DNA of 8,699 nucleotides. Source: Sediminibacterium ginsengisoli. GTDB lineage: Bacteria; Bacteroidota; Bacteroidia; Chitinophagales; Chitinophagaceae. The DNA is taken from NCBI GenBank assembly GCA_943324415.2, contig CALPLN020000079.1, positions 1 to 8,699 of the forward strand. The letters are read 5' to 3'. Below the pieces are notes generated by a model, which was given only the letters and a program-made list of their open reading frames with translations, was not told the origin of the DNA and made no database searches. Made by a program: the position numbers and the translations under genes. This document shows positions 1 through 6,848 of this stretch, piece after piece. Each line of letters begins with the position of its first letter. Within the stretch, counting starts at the first letter, position 1.

Positions 1-1115
1 AGTCGAAAAACTTAGTAGACTACACAAAAGCAATGGGCTTATTGTCTAACAATAGCAATAACACTGTTTATGCAGATGCAGCAGGAAATATCGCCTACTG
101 GCATGGTAATTTTATACCTAAGCGCAACCCTAATTTTGATTATTCCATGCCTGTTGATGGCAGCATTAAAGCAACAGATTGGCAGGGCATTCATGCTTTA
201 AATGAAATTGTACAAAGTATCAATCCAGTCAACGGATGGTTGCAAAACTGTAACGCTACTCCTTTTACTGTAGCAGGAGATCAAAGTCCTAAAGCAACTA
301 ATTATCCAGCTTATATGGCGCCGGATGGAGAAAATGGAAGAGGTATTACTGCAGTTGCATTGTTATCCAACATAGATAAAATTAATTTAGACGAACTCAT
401 TGCATTAGGATACAATAAAAAATTAAGTGCTTTTGATATTTTATTGCCTCGTTTTATTCAAACAGCAAAGTCAGCAACACTTGCACCGAGAACCAAAAAA
501 GCCATTGACTATTTAGCGAATTGGGACCATGTAGCAGACACCAATTCTGTTGCCACAAGTATCGCGATAGAATGGGCCACAAAATGGGGGGCTGAAATAC
601 CACCAGCGAATACAGAAGAAGCAGCAACACAGATACTGTTAAAGTACAATCGAATGGACCAAGAAGTGGCATTTGAAACGAAGATCAAATTATTAGAAGC
701 CACATTGGACCAATTTGAAAAATGGTATGGTGGATGGGAAATCAAATGGGGTGCAATCAATCGTTACCAAAGAGTGGCACCAGGCGCCAATTTCGATGAT
801 AACCAACCTAGTTTAGCAGTCAATCAAGGATCATCAAGATGGGGCGCGTTGCCTTCTTTTGAAAGTAGACGCTATGCCAATACCACCAAACGTTATGGTT
901 ATACTGGCAACAGTTTTGTAGCTGCAGTGGAATTTGGAAAAAGACTCAAAGCAAAAACAATTGTAACTGGAGGGCAAAGTCGATTTGCTGAGAGTGCCCA
1001 TTTTACAGATCAAGCGAATGGATTTGTGTACGGACAATTTAAAACCATCCATTATTACAAAGAAGATGTCTTAGCCAATAAAAAACAAGCATACCATCCC
1101 GGGTTGGCAAGATAA
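1..1115 (+). CDS. Penicillin acylase / acyl-homoserine lactone acylase family protein, C-terminal part (5' truncated)
   Basis: The reading frame is open from base 3 to the TAA at 1113-1115, so the gene starts before the window and about 370 residues of its C-terminal end are seen. It matches the beta chain of Ntn-hydrolases of family S45, periplasmic enzymes that cleave amide bonds in penicillins, acyl-homoserine lactones or related N-acyl compounds. Visible family marks are the strand-forming segment VYADAAGNIAYWHGNFIPKR, the PVNGWLQNCNATP segment near 225-265 (equivalent to the oxyanion-hole Asn region of penicillin G acylase), and the terminal GGQSRFAESAHFTDQ...YGQF block near 970-1045. 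The self-processing site, with the catalytic Ser that becomes the beta-chain N-terminus, would lie upstream and cannot be checked, nor can a signal peptide. The substrate cannot be assigned: acylases of this kind are often called quorum-quenching, but side-chain specificity is not readable here. Its last 61 bp overlap the regulator on the other strand. Confidence 0.88.
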   Translation, partial: SKNLVDYTKAMGLLSNNSNNTVYADAAGNIAYWHGNFIPKRNPNFDYSMPVDGSIKATDWQGIHALNEIVQSINPVNGWLQNCNATPFTVAGDQSPKATNYPAYMAPDGENGRGITAVALLSNIDKINLDELIALGYNKKLSAFDILLPRFIQTAKSATLAPRTKKAIDYLANWDHVADTNSVATSIAIEWATKWGAEIPPANTEEAATQILLKYNRMDQEVAFETKIKLLEATLDQFEKWYGGWEIKWGAINRYQRVAPGANFDDNQPSLAVNQGSSRWGALPSFESRRYANTTKRYGYTGNSFVAAVEFGKRLKAKTIVTGGQSRFAESAHFTDQANGFVYGQFKTIHYYKEDVLANKKQAYHPGLAR

Positions 1116-1804
1116 TGTTCATATAGCTTGGTGATTAAGGCAATTTTGACCAAGCCTGCTACATTTTTTACGGCCAGTATTTGCATGAGTCTAGTTCTAT
1201 GTCCTTCAACGGTTCTCTTGCTATGTCCAAGCTCTGAAGCTATTTGTTTACTAGATGCTTCTTCGCAGATGCGTATTAATATGTATTTATCATATAAGCT
1301 TAAGGCGTTTACGCGTTCTATTAAATTGATTTTATCCATGTCTTGAGTCAGTTTTAAAACGCGTTCTGCAGTATGTTGACAAAAATAGACCTTGTGTTGA
1401 CAGGCCATTTCTACTGCTTTATTCCACTCTTGACTAGACATATTCCTAGAAACAATGACGTCTACCTCTAGTACAATTAACTGATAGAGTACAAAATCGG
1501 GGGTGTCCTCATTCAATAAGATGATAAAGGGAAAAACCTGTTGTAAACTGTGTATTTTCTTTTTTACGGCAGGGGATTCAAAATCAAAGATGGCACAATC
1601 AATGATCAACAAGCCTTCGGATAAGCCTATCTCAAATCCAGTGAGGTCATCTAAGGAAGTGAGCATTCGATAGCCATTGCACATAGGATGCGCTTTAACC
1701 AACTGGCTACAGCCCATTGCATAGATTGCTTGTTGGTCACAGATGAATACTTGTCTTTGTTGTGGTTGGGGTAGGTGGTTTTTTTGCATATCTAAAAGAA
1801 CCAT
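1055..1804 (-). CDS. LuxR/NarL-type response regulator with degenerate receiver domain
   Basis: A 249-residue protein with a receiver-like N-terminal half (about 17-145) and a LuxR/GerE helix-turn-helix at about 165-228. The HTH core SKQIASELGHSKRTVEGHRTRL is clear family sequence, so DNA binding is well supported. The receiver keeps the probable phospho-acceptor Asp (D69 in LLIID) but looks degenerate: the usual acidic pair is a single D23 followed by Gln, the Ser/Thr position after strand 4 is Asn (N98), and the conserved Lys after strand 5 appears as Arg (R120). Phosphorylation-independent or altered signalling is therefore an inference. No sensor kinase lies beside it. The HTH domain ends around residue 228; the last 18-20 residues are extra and are encoded antisense to the end of the acylase gene. 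The start at 1804 (ATG) is chosen as the longest; a second ATG five codons in (1789) is equally possible. Target genes are unknown. Confidence 0.85.
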   Translation of the reverse strand: MVLLDMQKNHLPQPQQRQVFICDQQAIYAMGCSQLVKAHPMCNGYRMLTSLDDLTGFEIGLSEGLLIIDCAIFDFESPAVKKKIHSLQQVFPFIILLNEDTPDFVLYQLIVLEVDVIVSRNMSSQEWNKAVEMACQHKVYFCQHTAERVLKLTQDMDKINLIERVNALSLYDKYILIRICEEASSKQIASELGHSKRTVEGHRTRLMQILAVKNVAGLVKIALITKLYEHYLANPGWYACFLLAKTSSL

Positions 1805-1949
1805 AGATTCTGCTGAACCAGTCCATAGGATGCAGATTTTACATTAATGGCTGTATATTTTAAGGCATTTACCCCCTTCAATTAAAATCGAATAGTATAG
1901 TTTAAAGCCATAGTCGATAGAATTTAAACAGAATGGCCTAAATTGCTTC

Positions 1950-2657
1950 ATGCAATTTGAAAAATCTATTACACTTGCCACTTTTTCACCGCTATGGTGG
2001 CAAAGTATTTTACTAATTGGTGCTAGTATTTTTTTACTCATTCAATTACCTAAGTATATTAAGAAAATCAATATCAAGCAGTACGATTTATTTATTGCCC
2101 TGTTGTTGATTGCGAATTTTTTAATTGAACAAACCTATAATTATTATAATGGGCTTTGGAATATTCAACAAAATATACCAGCACATTTATGCAGCATTAG
2201 CAATATCTTATGCATCATCTATCTTTTTAATAAAAATCAACTACTAGGCGAATTCGTTTACTACTGGGGATTATTGGGAGGAATACATGCACTACTTACA
2301 CCCGAATTCAACACAGGCGTAATTGGATATAATTTTTACAGCTTTTTCATAGGACATGGCGGATTGTTATTGGTGGTTTTGTACATGGTCAAGCACAACG
2401 GCTTTAGACCTAGGAAAAAATCTTGGCTAAAAATATTTGGCTACTCGCAATTGGTGGTCCTTGCAGTAGGAATAATGAACTATGCAGTGGGAACCAACTA
2501 TATGTTCTTAAGGGCCCGACCAACCGCATTGAACCCTTTGATTATTGGTGAATGGCCATTTTATTTAATCACTTTCGAATTGGCTGCGATTTCCCATTTC
2601 TGGTTATTTTATTTGCCGTTTGCTAGAAAAAATAAAAGGGCCGAATTGGCCCTTTAG
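1950..2657 (+). CDS. YwaF/TIGR02206 family integral membrane protein
   Basis: A 235-residue protein with about seven hydrophobic segments (roughly 15-33, 45-63, 78-93, 98-116, 124-147, 160-180 and 202-224), so it sits in the cytoplasmic membrane. Family marks of YwaF/TIGR02206 are visible in order: an IPAHLCSISNIL segment at 76-87 (usually PLHLCSI), YYWGLLGGIHALLTPEF at 104-120, a His-Gly in a membrane segment at 136-137, GTNYMFLR at 181-188, and WPFYL near 202-206. No enzymatic function is established for the family, and neither sequence nor context gives one. The length fits the family. It is divergent from the LuxR-type gene (145 bp between starts) and convergent with the HAD gene (26 bp between ends). 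The final codons (Lys-Arg-Ala-Glu-Leu-Ala-Leu-stop) lie inside a strong hairpin. ATG 1950 is the natural start because it precedes the first membrane segment and the A/T-rich upstream sequence is typical of the phylum. Confidence 0.87.
   Translation: MQFEKSITLATFSPLWWQSILLIGASIFLLIQLPKYIKKINIKQYDLFIALLLIANFLIEQTYNYYNGLWNIQQNIPAHLCSISNILCIIYLFNKNQLLGEFVYYWGLLGGIHALLTPEFNTGVIGYNFYSFFIGHGGLLLVVLYMVKHNGFRPRKKSWLKIFGYSQLVVLAVGIMNYAVGTNYMFLRARPTALNPLIIGEWPFYLITFELAAISHFWLFYLPFARKNKRAELAL
2635..2655 (-). terminator. Rho-independent terminator hairpin inside the end of the YwaF gene
   Basis: Perfect 8-bp inverted repeat AAAGGGCC (2635-2642) / GGCCCTTT (2648-2655) with a 5-nt loop (GAATT). Read on the minus strand it is followed by a T-rich run (TTTTATTTTTTC, about 2637-2626), the standard intrinsic-terminator arrangement, and it lies 28 bp past the stop of the minus-strand HAD gene. 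On the plus strand it is preceded by A-rich DNA and followed only by TTTAG, so termination of the YwaF transcript is possible but weaker. The hairpin occupies sense codons of the YwaF gene up to its stop. Confidence 0.75.
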
Positions 2658-2683
2658 TTCATAAAGTTGGATCTTATCCAAGC

Positions 2684-3025
2684 TTATAATTCTTCTATTC
2701 TTTTTGCTTTGTCGTCAATGACCAAGTCAAAATTAGGCTTCACTGCTCCGCCATTTGGACAAAATCCTGTAATTAAATCATTGAACTTGCAACCCCATTT
2801 GGTCAATTGTTCTAAAGTCAATGGTCTTAAATCTCTTTTTGAACTTTCTCCTCTTCCAGTCCAATAAGTAATATGCCAGCCTTCCTCATACAGCTTATTG
2901 ATTTTAGCAATATTGTCAAAATTGGGTTCAGCTAATTCATACACACGCTTTTCGGTATAAAAACAAATGGTTTCGTCAATGTCAATTAATGCTTTTTTAG
3001 AACCGAATCTTTTTGATTCTATCAT
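2684..3025 (-). CDS. Small HAD-superfamily phosphatase-like protein (capless)
   Basis: A 113-residue protein carrying the HAD motifs in order: motif I DIDET with the likely nucleophile D15 and acid/base D17, motif II Thr (T56 in YWTGRG), a plausible motif III Lys (K96 in AVKPNFD) and motif IV acidic pair D104-D105 (VIDDKA). It is short and leaves no room for a cap domain, as in the small capless HAD proteins often found in polysaccharide and nucleotide-sugar gene clusters. Such proteins are cytoplasmic and usually dephosphorylate small sugar or nucleotide phosphates; the substrate here is unknown. It lies 51 bp downstream of the nucleotide-sugar dehydrogenase on the same strand and just before the hairpin at 2655-2635, so it is probably the last gene of that operon. 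The context suggests a sugar-phosphate or nucleotide-sugar step, which is inference. A hydrolase activity is likely but not proven by sequence alone. Confidence 0.8.
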   Translation of the reverse strand: MIESKRFGSKKALIDIDETICFYTEKRVYELAEPNFDNIAKINKLYEEGWHITYWTGRGESSKRDLRPLTLEQLTKWGCKFNDLITGFCPNGGAVKPNFDLVIDDKAKRIEEL

Positions 3026-3076
3026 AAGTAGGGATTAAATAGTGATGGTAAATGGTTGTATTAATTAATTATTTTT

Positions 3077-4351
3077 TTATAATCTTGCTGTTACAATGGA
3101 TCGATCTAAAAATGCTTTCGTATCATACACAATGGCATCTGGATTATTTTTCAATGAAGCATAATCAACCACTTTAAAAAAATCATGTGCCACTGCTAAG
3201 ACGATTGCGTCATACTTTGCCAGCGAAGTAACTAATTGGACCTGCTGTTTTTGCCATACTTCATCTGCATTTGCAAATGGATCAAATGCGTCTACGAGCG
3301 CCCCCTTGTCTCTTAAATATCGAATGATTTCAAACACTTTTGAATTTCGAATATCCGGACAGTTCTCTTTAAATGTAACCCCAAGGACCAATACATTGGC
3401 GCCTTGAATTTGCTTATTCACTTTTTCCAACAACCGAATTAATTTCTCACTCACAAATAAACTCATTTGATCATTGACATCACGTCCAGACAAAATCACT
3501 TGTGGATGATAGCCCACTGTCTTTGCTTTAAATGCTAAATAATAAGGATCTACTCCAATGCAGTGTCCGCCCACCAATCCCGGCTTAAAGGGCAAAAAAT
3601 TCCACTTCGTACTTGCCGCTTCTAATACTTCATGTGTATCTATGCCCATTCGATCAAAAATCAACGCCAACTCATTCACAAAGGAGATATTGATATCTCT
3701 CTGTGCATTCTCGATTGACTTAGCAGCTTCCGCCACTTTGATAGATGGTGCTGCATAAGTGCCCGCTGTAATAATGCTCGCATACAATTGATCAATGTAC
3801 TTTGCTATTTCAGGTGTAGACCCTGAAGTGATTTTTTGAATCTTAGTTAAAGTGTTGACCTTATCACCTGGATTGATCCTTTCTGGAGAATAACCACAAT
3901 AAAAATCCAGATTCAATTGTAATCCTGAAATTTTTTCAAGCACAGGAACGCAATCCTCTTCTGTACAACCAGGATACACCGTACTCTCATAAATCACAAT
4001 ATCTCCTGATTTTAAAACGCTCCCAATTTGGGATGTCGCATACAATAAAGGAGATAGGTCTGGCGTCTTATCTTCATTGACAGGCGTCGGCACAGTCACA
4101 ATAAATATGGTGGCATTCGCAATCGATGATAGCGCAGATGTAAGTCGTAAATTGGTAGCTGTTTGTATCTCCTCTAATGAACTTTGCAAAGTACTATCCA
4201 CTCCTTCTTTGAGTGCATCTATTCTAGCTTGATCCATGTCATATCCAATCACTTGGTACTTTTCAGAAAATGCCAACGCCAAGGGTAAGCCCACATAACC
4301 TAGTCCGATGATGGCAATAATGGGGGATGGAGATGGTATCAACTGTTGCAT
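3077..4351 (-). CDS. Nucleotide sugar dehydrogenase, WbpO/TviB type (UDP-N-acetylhexosamine 6-dehydrogenase)
   Basis: A 424-residue cytoplasmic enzyme of the UDP-glucose/GDP-mannose dehydrogenase family, which oxidises the C6 hydroxyl of a nucleotide sugar to a carboxylate in two NAD-dependent steps. The N-terminal Rossmann fold has GLGYVG (16-21). The central part has YESTVYPGCTEE (121-132), YSPERINPGDK (154-164), K211 and N215 in KVAEAAKSIENAQRD, and the catalytic Cys C264 with D268 in GGHCIGVDPYY (261-271). The C-terminal domain has TFKENCPDIRNSK (326-338). The ERINPGDK and FKENCPDIRN signatures resemble WbpO/TviB/Cap5L enzymes acting on UDP-GlcNAc or UDP-GalNAc more than UDP-glucose dehydrogenases, so the product is probably a UDP-N-acetylhexosaminuronic acid; the exact sugar is inference. 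Length is normal and all key residues are present. It lies 24 bp after the DUF1684 gene and 51 bp before the HAD gene. No glycosyltransferase or epimerase is in view. Confidence 0.92.
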   Translation of the reverse strand: MQQLIPSPSPIIAIIGLGYVGLPLALAFSEKYQVIGYDMDQARIDALKEGVDSTLQSSLEEIQTATNLRLTSALSSIANATIFIVTVPTPVNEDKTPDLSPLLYATSQIGSVLKSGDIVIYESTVYPGCTEEDCVPVLEKISGLQLNLDFYCGYSPERINPGDKVNTLTKIQKITSGSTPEIAKYIDQLYASIITAGTYAAPSIKVAEAAKSIENAQRDINISFVNELALIFDRMGIDTHEVLEAASTKWNFLPFKPGLVGGHCIGVDPYYLAFKAKTVGYHPQVILSGRDVNDQMSLFVSEKLIRLLEKVNKQIQGANVLVLGVTFKENCPDIRNSKVFEIIRYLRDKGALVDAFDPFANADEVWQKQQVQLVTSLAKYDAIVLAVAHDFFKVVDYASLKNNPDAIVYDTKAFLDRSIVTARL

Positions 4352-4375
4352 TAGCCACCAAAGTTAAAGGAGACC

Positions 4376-5272
4376 TTAATGATGTCCATATTTTTTTTCA
4401 CCAGATGGAATCGCAATAGTTAATCTGTTTTGCGCAGGGGGAAGTGGACAGGTTGCAAATTCAGTAAAAGCACATGGAGGATTATAGGCTTTATTGAAGT
4501 CGATATAAGTATATCCTTGCTCGTCTGGTTTTTCTAACTCTATAAATCTACCCGATCCATAGGTGGTTTTGCCAGAAGTCGCATCTGCAAAGGTCACGAA
4601 AAGCCTTACTCCACCCTCATCTATAGCGTCCAAGCGATAGGTTTTGCCTTCTATCTCAAAAACCAATTGTCCACCATGTTTCTGTGCCGTATTTTGACCT
4701 AACACATTCATGATCATCAAAGGATTTTGATCCTGAGGGATGACTTTTGCCTTAATGCGCCATTTTTGCTCTACCGGAAACCTTTCAATGCCTTTAAATT
4801 CAACTAAGGTTTTTGCCTTTAAATTTCTAAATCTAACACCCACCTTATCTTCTCTTTTAATGACCACCCAAACAAAATGCTTCCATTCGCAGGTATACTC
4901 CCCTTCTGTTTCAGTTAATAAATTCAATGCCCCATCATTTTTCACTACCGCACCAGCTTTATTTTTTATCGTAATTTTTTCATTATTTGTATTCTTCCAA
5001 AAGACTTTTCCATTGTCATACACAAAATCACCTAAATGCTTTGGGAATTGAGCGTTGTTATACACTACCTCATTCTCTGAGGCCGAACCAAATTGATTGA
5101 CCCCGTTTTTTAGCCAAAACAAGCCCTCTAAATTCAACCAGCCATTGGGTTGCTTCAATGCTGCAATTCTTGCGTCATGCCATTGTTCAAGTTCCGCAAA
5201 ATAGGTACTGGTTTGCGCAAAACTTGTTAAACTAAGCAATGTTAAAAAAGTTATTATAGAAAGTTTTCTCAT
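4376..5272 (-). CDS. DUF1684 family secreted protein
   Basis: A 298-residue protein with a classic signal peptide (MRK followed by a hydrophobic stretch, likely cleavage after SFA at 19/20 with Gln at +1), so it is exported to the periplasm. No lipobox Cys is present. The mature part matches DUF1684: an N-terminal WHDARIAALKQPNGWLNLEGLFWL block (about 31-54), a middle beta-rich region, and the diagnostic C-terminal block DFNKAYNPPCAF...CPLPPAQNRL (about 258-284), which contains two Cys that could form a disulfide. The biochemical role of DUF1684 is not known to me, and I assign none. It is the first gene of a probable minus-strand operon: the dehydrogenase start follows 24 bp after its stop, and a strong promoter-like element lies upstream at 5372-5343. 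Length is typical and the ORF is intact. The start is secured by the signal peptide beginning at the ATG. Confidence 0.88.
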   Translation of the reverse strand: MRKLSIITFLTLLSLTSFAQTSTYFAELEQWHDARIAALKQPNGWLNLEGLFWLKNGVNQFGSASENEVVYNNAQFPKHLGDFVYDNGKVFWKNTNNEKITIKNKAGAVVKNDGALNLLTETEGEYTCEWKHFVWVVIKREDKVGVRFRNLKAKTLVEFKGIERFPVEQKWRIKAKVIPQDQNPLMIMNVLGQNTAQKHGGQLVFEIEGKTYRLDAIDEGGVRLFVTFADATSGKTTYGSGRFIELEKPDEQGYTYIDFNKAYNPPCAFTEFATCPLPPAQNRLTIAIPSGEKKYGHH

Positions 5273-5342
5273 TTTAGTTGGCTTAAATCGGTTACCCGAT
5301 ATTGAATGTGTTTGTTGACTTTTTTTATATAGAATCAGGTCT

Positions 5343-5373
5343 CAAAATTAGACAATTTTATTTGTCTATCAAA
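5343..5373 (-). promoter_or_regulatory. Bacteroidetes-type promoter for the DUF1684-dehydrogenase-HAD operon
   Basis: On the minus strand, TTTG (5373-5370) is followed after 19 nt by TAATTTTG (5350-5343). This matches the -33 TTTG and -7 TAnnTTTG consensus of the primary sigma factor in this phylum, with spacing inside the known range. Transcription would start near 5337, giving a leader of roughly 65 nt before the ATG at 5272. It is the best promoter match in the window. The assignment rests on consensus match and position only. Confidence 0.6.
5349..5368. promoter_or_regulatory. Palindrome in the promoter spacer, candidate operator
   Basis: Perfect 7-bp inverted repeat TAGACAA (5349-5355) / TTGTCTA (5362-5368) with a 6-nt A/T spacer (TTTTAT). 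It fills the spacer of the minus-strand promoter almost exactly, between its -33 and -7 elements and touching two bases of the -7 box. That position suits a dimeric repressor or activator. The hairpin would be weak in RNA and has no GC core, so it is not a terminator. The regulator is unknown. Confidence 0.4.
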
Positions 5374-5407
5374 TTAGTAGAGATTATTTTTTTGTTAGCG
5401 TTAACAA

Positions 5408-5414
5408 TAGTTTG
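5408..5414 (+). promoter_or_regulatory. Possible -7 element of the S41 peptidase promoter
   Basis: TAGTTTG resembles the -7 box of this phylum (TAnnTTTG, here one base short), 12 bp before ATG 5427 and 30 bp before ATG 5445. No good -33 TTG is found 17-23 nt upstream; the only nearby TTG (5392-5394) is 13 nt away. It is a weak call, but it argues against using the TTG at 5412 as a start codon. Confidence 0.25.
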
Positions 5415-5426
5415 ATTAAATTTACG

Positions 5427-6842
5427 ATGAAACATTTTAAGCGCATGAAAAAAATACTATGTATACTGATACTCTCTGCAGGATTTGTTGCTTGTAAAAA
5501 AGAAACAGAAACGCCGAAGCCAACTACACCAACCGCTACAACCAATCCTAATTTAGCAGCCAATACTTGGATACACGAAGTAATGAGTTACTATTATTTA
5601 TGGAATAGTAAAATGCCTAGCATCTCTGGTACCAATACAAGCGCTAAGTCAACCGACTATTTTTATACCCTTTTAAACGATTATGGTAAAACAGATCGCT
5701 TTTCTTGGATCGACGAAAGTTATACCAATCTGCAAAATCAATTAAATGGCGTTAGTACTGTTTTAGGTGTTAAAAACAATGCATTTTATACAGATGATAC
5801 CAAAACAAGTCTTGCATTTGTATTGGCCTATGTATTAAAAGGAAGTCCTGCAGAAAAAGCTGGATTAAAAAGAGGAGATATTATTTTGAAGGTGGATGAT
5901 CAAACCATCACCAATTCCAATTATACCACTATTTTATCCAATCAAACTTTAAAGCTTGGACTCGGAGATTTCTCTAACGGCGCTTTTGTATCAAATGGAA
6001 AATCGGTGACTGTTACAAAAGTAGAACTGCAAACCAATCCGATATTAGCAGATACCATTATTGCCTGGTCTGGTAAAAAAGTGGGCTATCTTGCCTACAG
6101 TCAATTTCTGACAAGCTTTGATGATAGCCTCAGGGCGATATTCGGTCGCTTTAAATCTGCCGGTGTGAACGAATTGGTATTGGACTTTAGATACAATGGT
6201 GGTGGATATGTAGTGTCTTCTGATTTGATTACCAATTTGACCGTTAAAGATGCTGCTGCGAAAGTGGGCAAACTGATGAATAAAAAAGTCTACAACGATA
6301 CCTATGCTGCTTATTTAGAAAGAACTTCTGGCACTAGTGCGTTTGAAACCTTATTCAAATCCGAACCCAATAACCTGGGCACACTCAATCGTGTATTTGT
6401 GTTAACCGCAGGAAATACGGCTTCTGCTAGTGAATTGGTCATTAATAATTTAAAGCCCTTTATGGAAGTGATCCTAATAGGTGAAAACACCTATGGAAAA
6501 AATGTAGGCTCTTTTACCATCACCGACCCCAATAAAAGATGGAACTTTGGACTACAACCCATTACTTTTTTGACTGCGAATGCAATTGGAGAGTCAAATT
6601 ATGGCACTGTAAGTGGATTTACGCCAAATTATTTGCTAGCCGACAATGTGTTGCCTTATAAAACTTTGGGCAATCCAAGTGAAACTTATTTTAGCAAGGC
6701 CTTAAGTATTATAGGTGGTGTTGCTTATCAAGCAAATTCCACAGAGCGCGTGATAAAATATACACGAACTTTGGCTAGTAAAGAATCCTTCTCTGACAAC
6801 AAGTGGTTAGACAGGAAAGATATGTGGATGGACCCAAAATAA
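5427..6842 (+). CDS. S41 family (C-terminal processing type) peptidase, lipoprotein
   Basis: A 471-residue protease (numbering from ATG 5427) with a lipoprotein signal peptide: basic start, hydrophobic core, and lipobox GFVAC with the acylated Cys at 23, followed by a Pro/Thr-rich linker (about 25-45). It is thus anchored in the envelope. A PDZ domain spans roughly 113-200, with the core LKGSPAEKAGLKRGDIIL at 137-154. The S41 catalytic domain follows, with LDFRYNGGGY at 252-261, the likely nucleophile S333 in TAGNTASASEL, and the general-base K358 in NTYGKN. The 25-residue Ser-Lys distance equals that of Prc/CtpA proteases, so the Ser-Lys dyad is intact. The N-terminal segment NTWIHEVMSYYYLWNSKMPS is typical of Bacteroidetes S41 lipoproteins. 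The substrate is unknown. ATG 5445 (MKKILC...) is an equally good start; TTG 5412 is less likely because it falls in a promoter-like TAGTTTG. The asparaginase-like gene follows after 6 bp, suggesting an operon. Confidence 0.9.
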   Translation: MKHFKRMKKILCILILSAGFVACKKETETPKPTTPTATTNPNLAANTWIHEVMSYYYLWNSKMPSISGTNTSAKSTDYFYTLLNDYGKTDRFSWIDESYTNLQNQLNGVSTVLGVKNNAFYTDDTKTSLAFVLAYVLKGSPAEKAGLKRGDIILKVDDQTITNSNYTTILSNQTLKLGLGDFSNGAFVSNGKSVTVTKVELQTNPILADTIIAWSGKKVGYLAYSQFLTSFDDSLRAIFGRFKSAGVNELVLDFRYNGGGYVVSSDLITNLTVKDAAAKVGKLMNKKVYNDTYAAYLERTSGTSAFETLFKSEPNNLGTLNRVFVLTAGNTASASELVINNLKPFMEVILIGENTYGKNVGSFTITDPNKRWNFGLQPITFLTANAIGESNYGTVSGFTPNYLLADNVLPYKTLGNPSETYFSKALSIIGGVAYQANSTERVIKYTRTLASKESFSDNKWLDRKDMWMDPK

Positions 6843-6848
6843 AAAATT

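Noticed and set aside
1900..1929. Inverted repeat GTTTAAA / TTTAAAC with a 16-nt spacer upstream of the YwaF gene
   Set aside because: Only 7-bp A/T-rich arms with a long spacer; expected by chance in such DNA, and no promoter box is aligned with it.
1844..2041. 65-codon minus-strand ORF across the LuxR/YwaF intergenic region
   Set aside because: It overlaps the start of the well-supported YwaF gene antisense, shows no recognisable domain and has no convincing promoter.
3026..3076. AT-rich gap between dehydrogenase and HAD genes as a possible terminator or separate promoter
   Set aside because: No GC stem precedes the T/A runs, and no TTTG/TAnnTTTG pair is present, so read-through within one operon is the simpler view.
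4740..5051. 103-codon plus-strand ORF inside the DUF1684 gene
   Set aside because: It lies wholly antisense to a gene with clear family motifs and a signal peptide, and has no recognisable domain.
5287..5300. Short inverted repeat ATCGG-TTAC-CCGAT before the DUF1684 start
   Set aside because: Only 5-bp arms; could be a weak leader hairpin but is too short to support a regulatory call.
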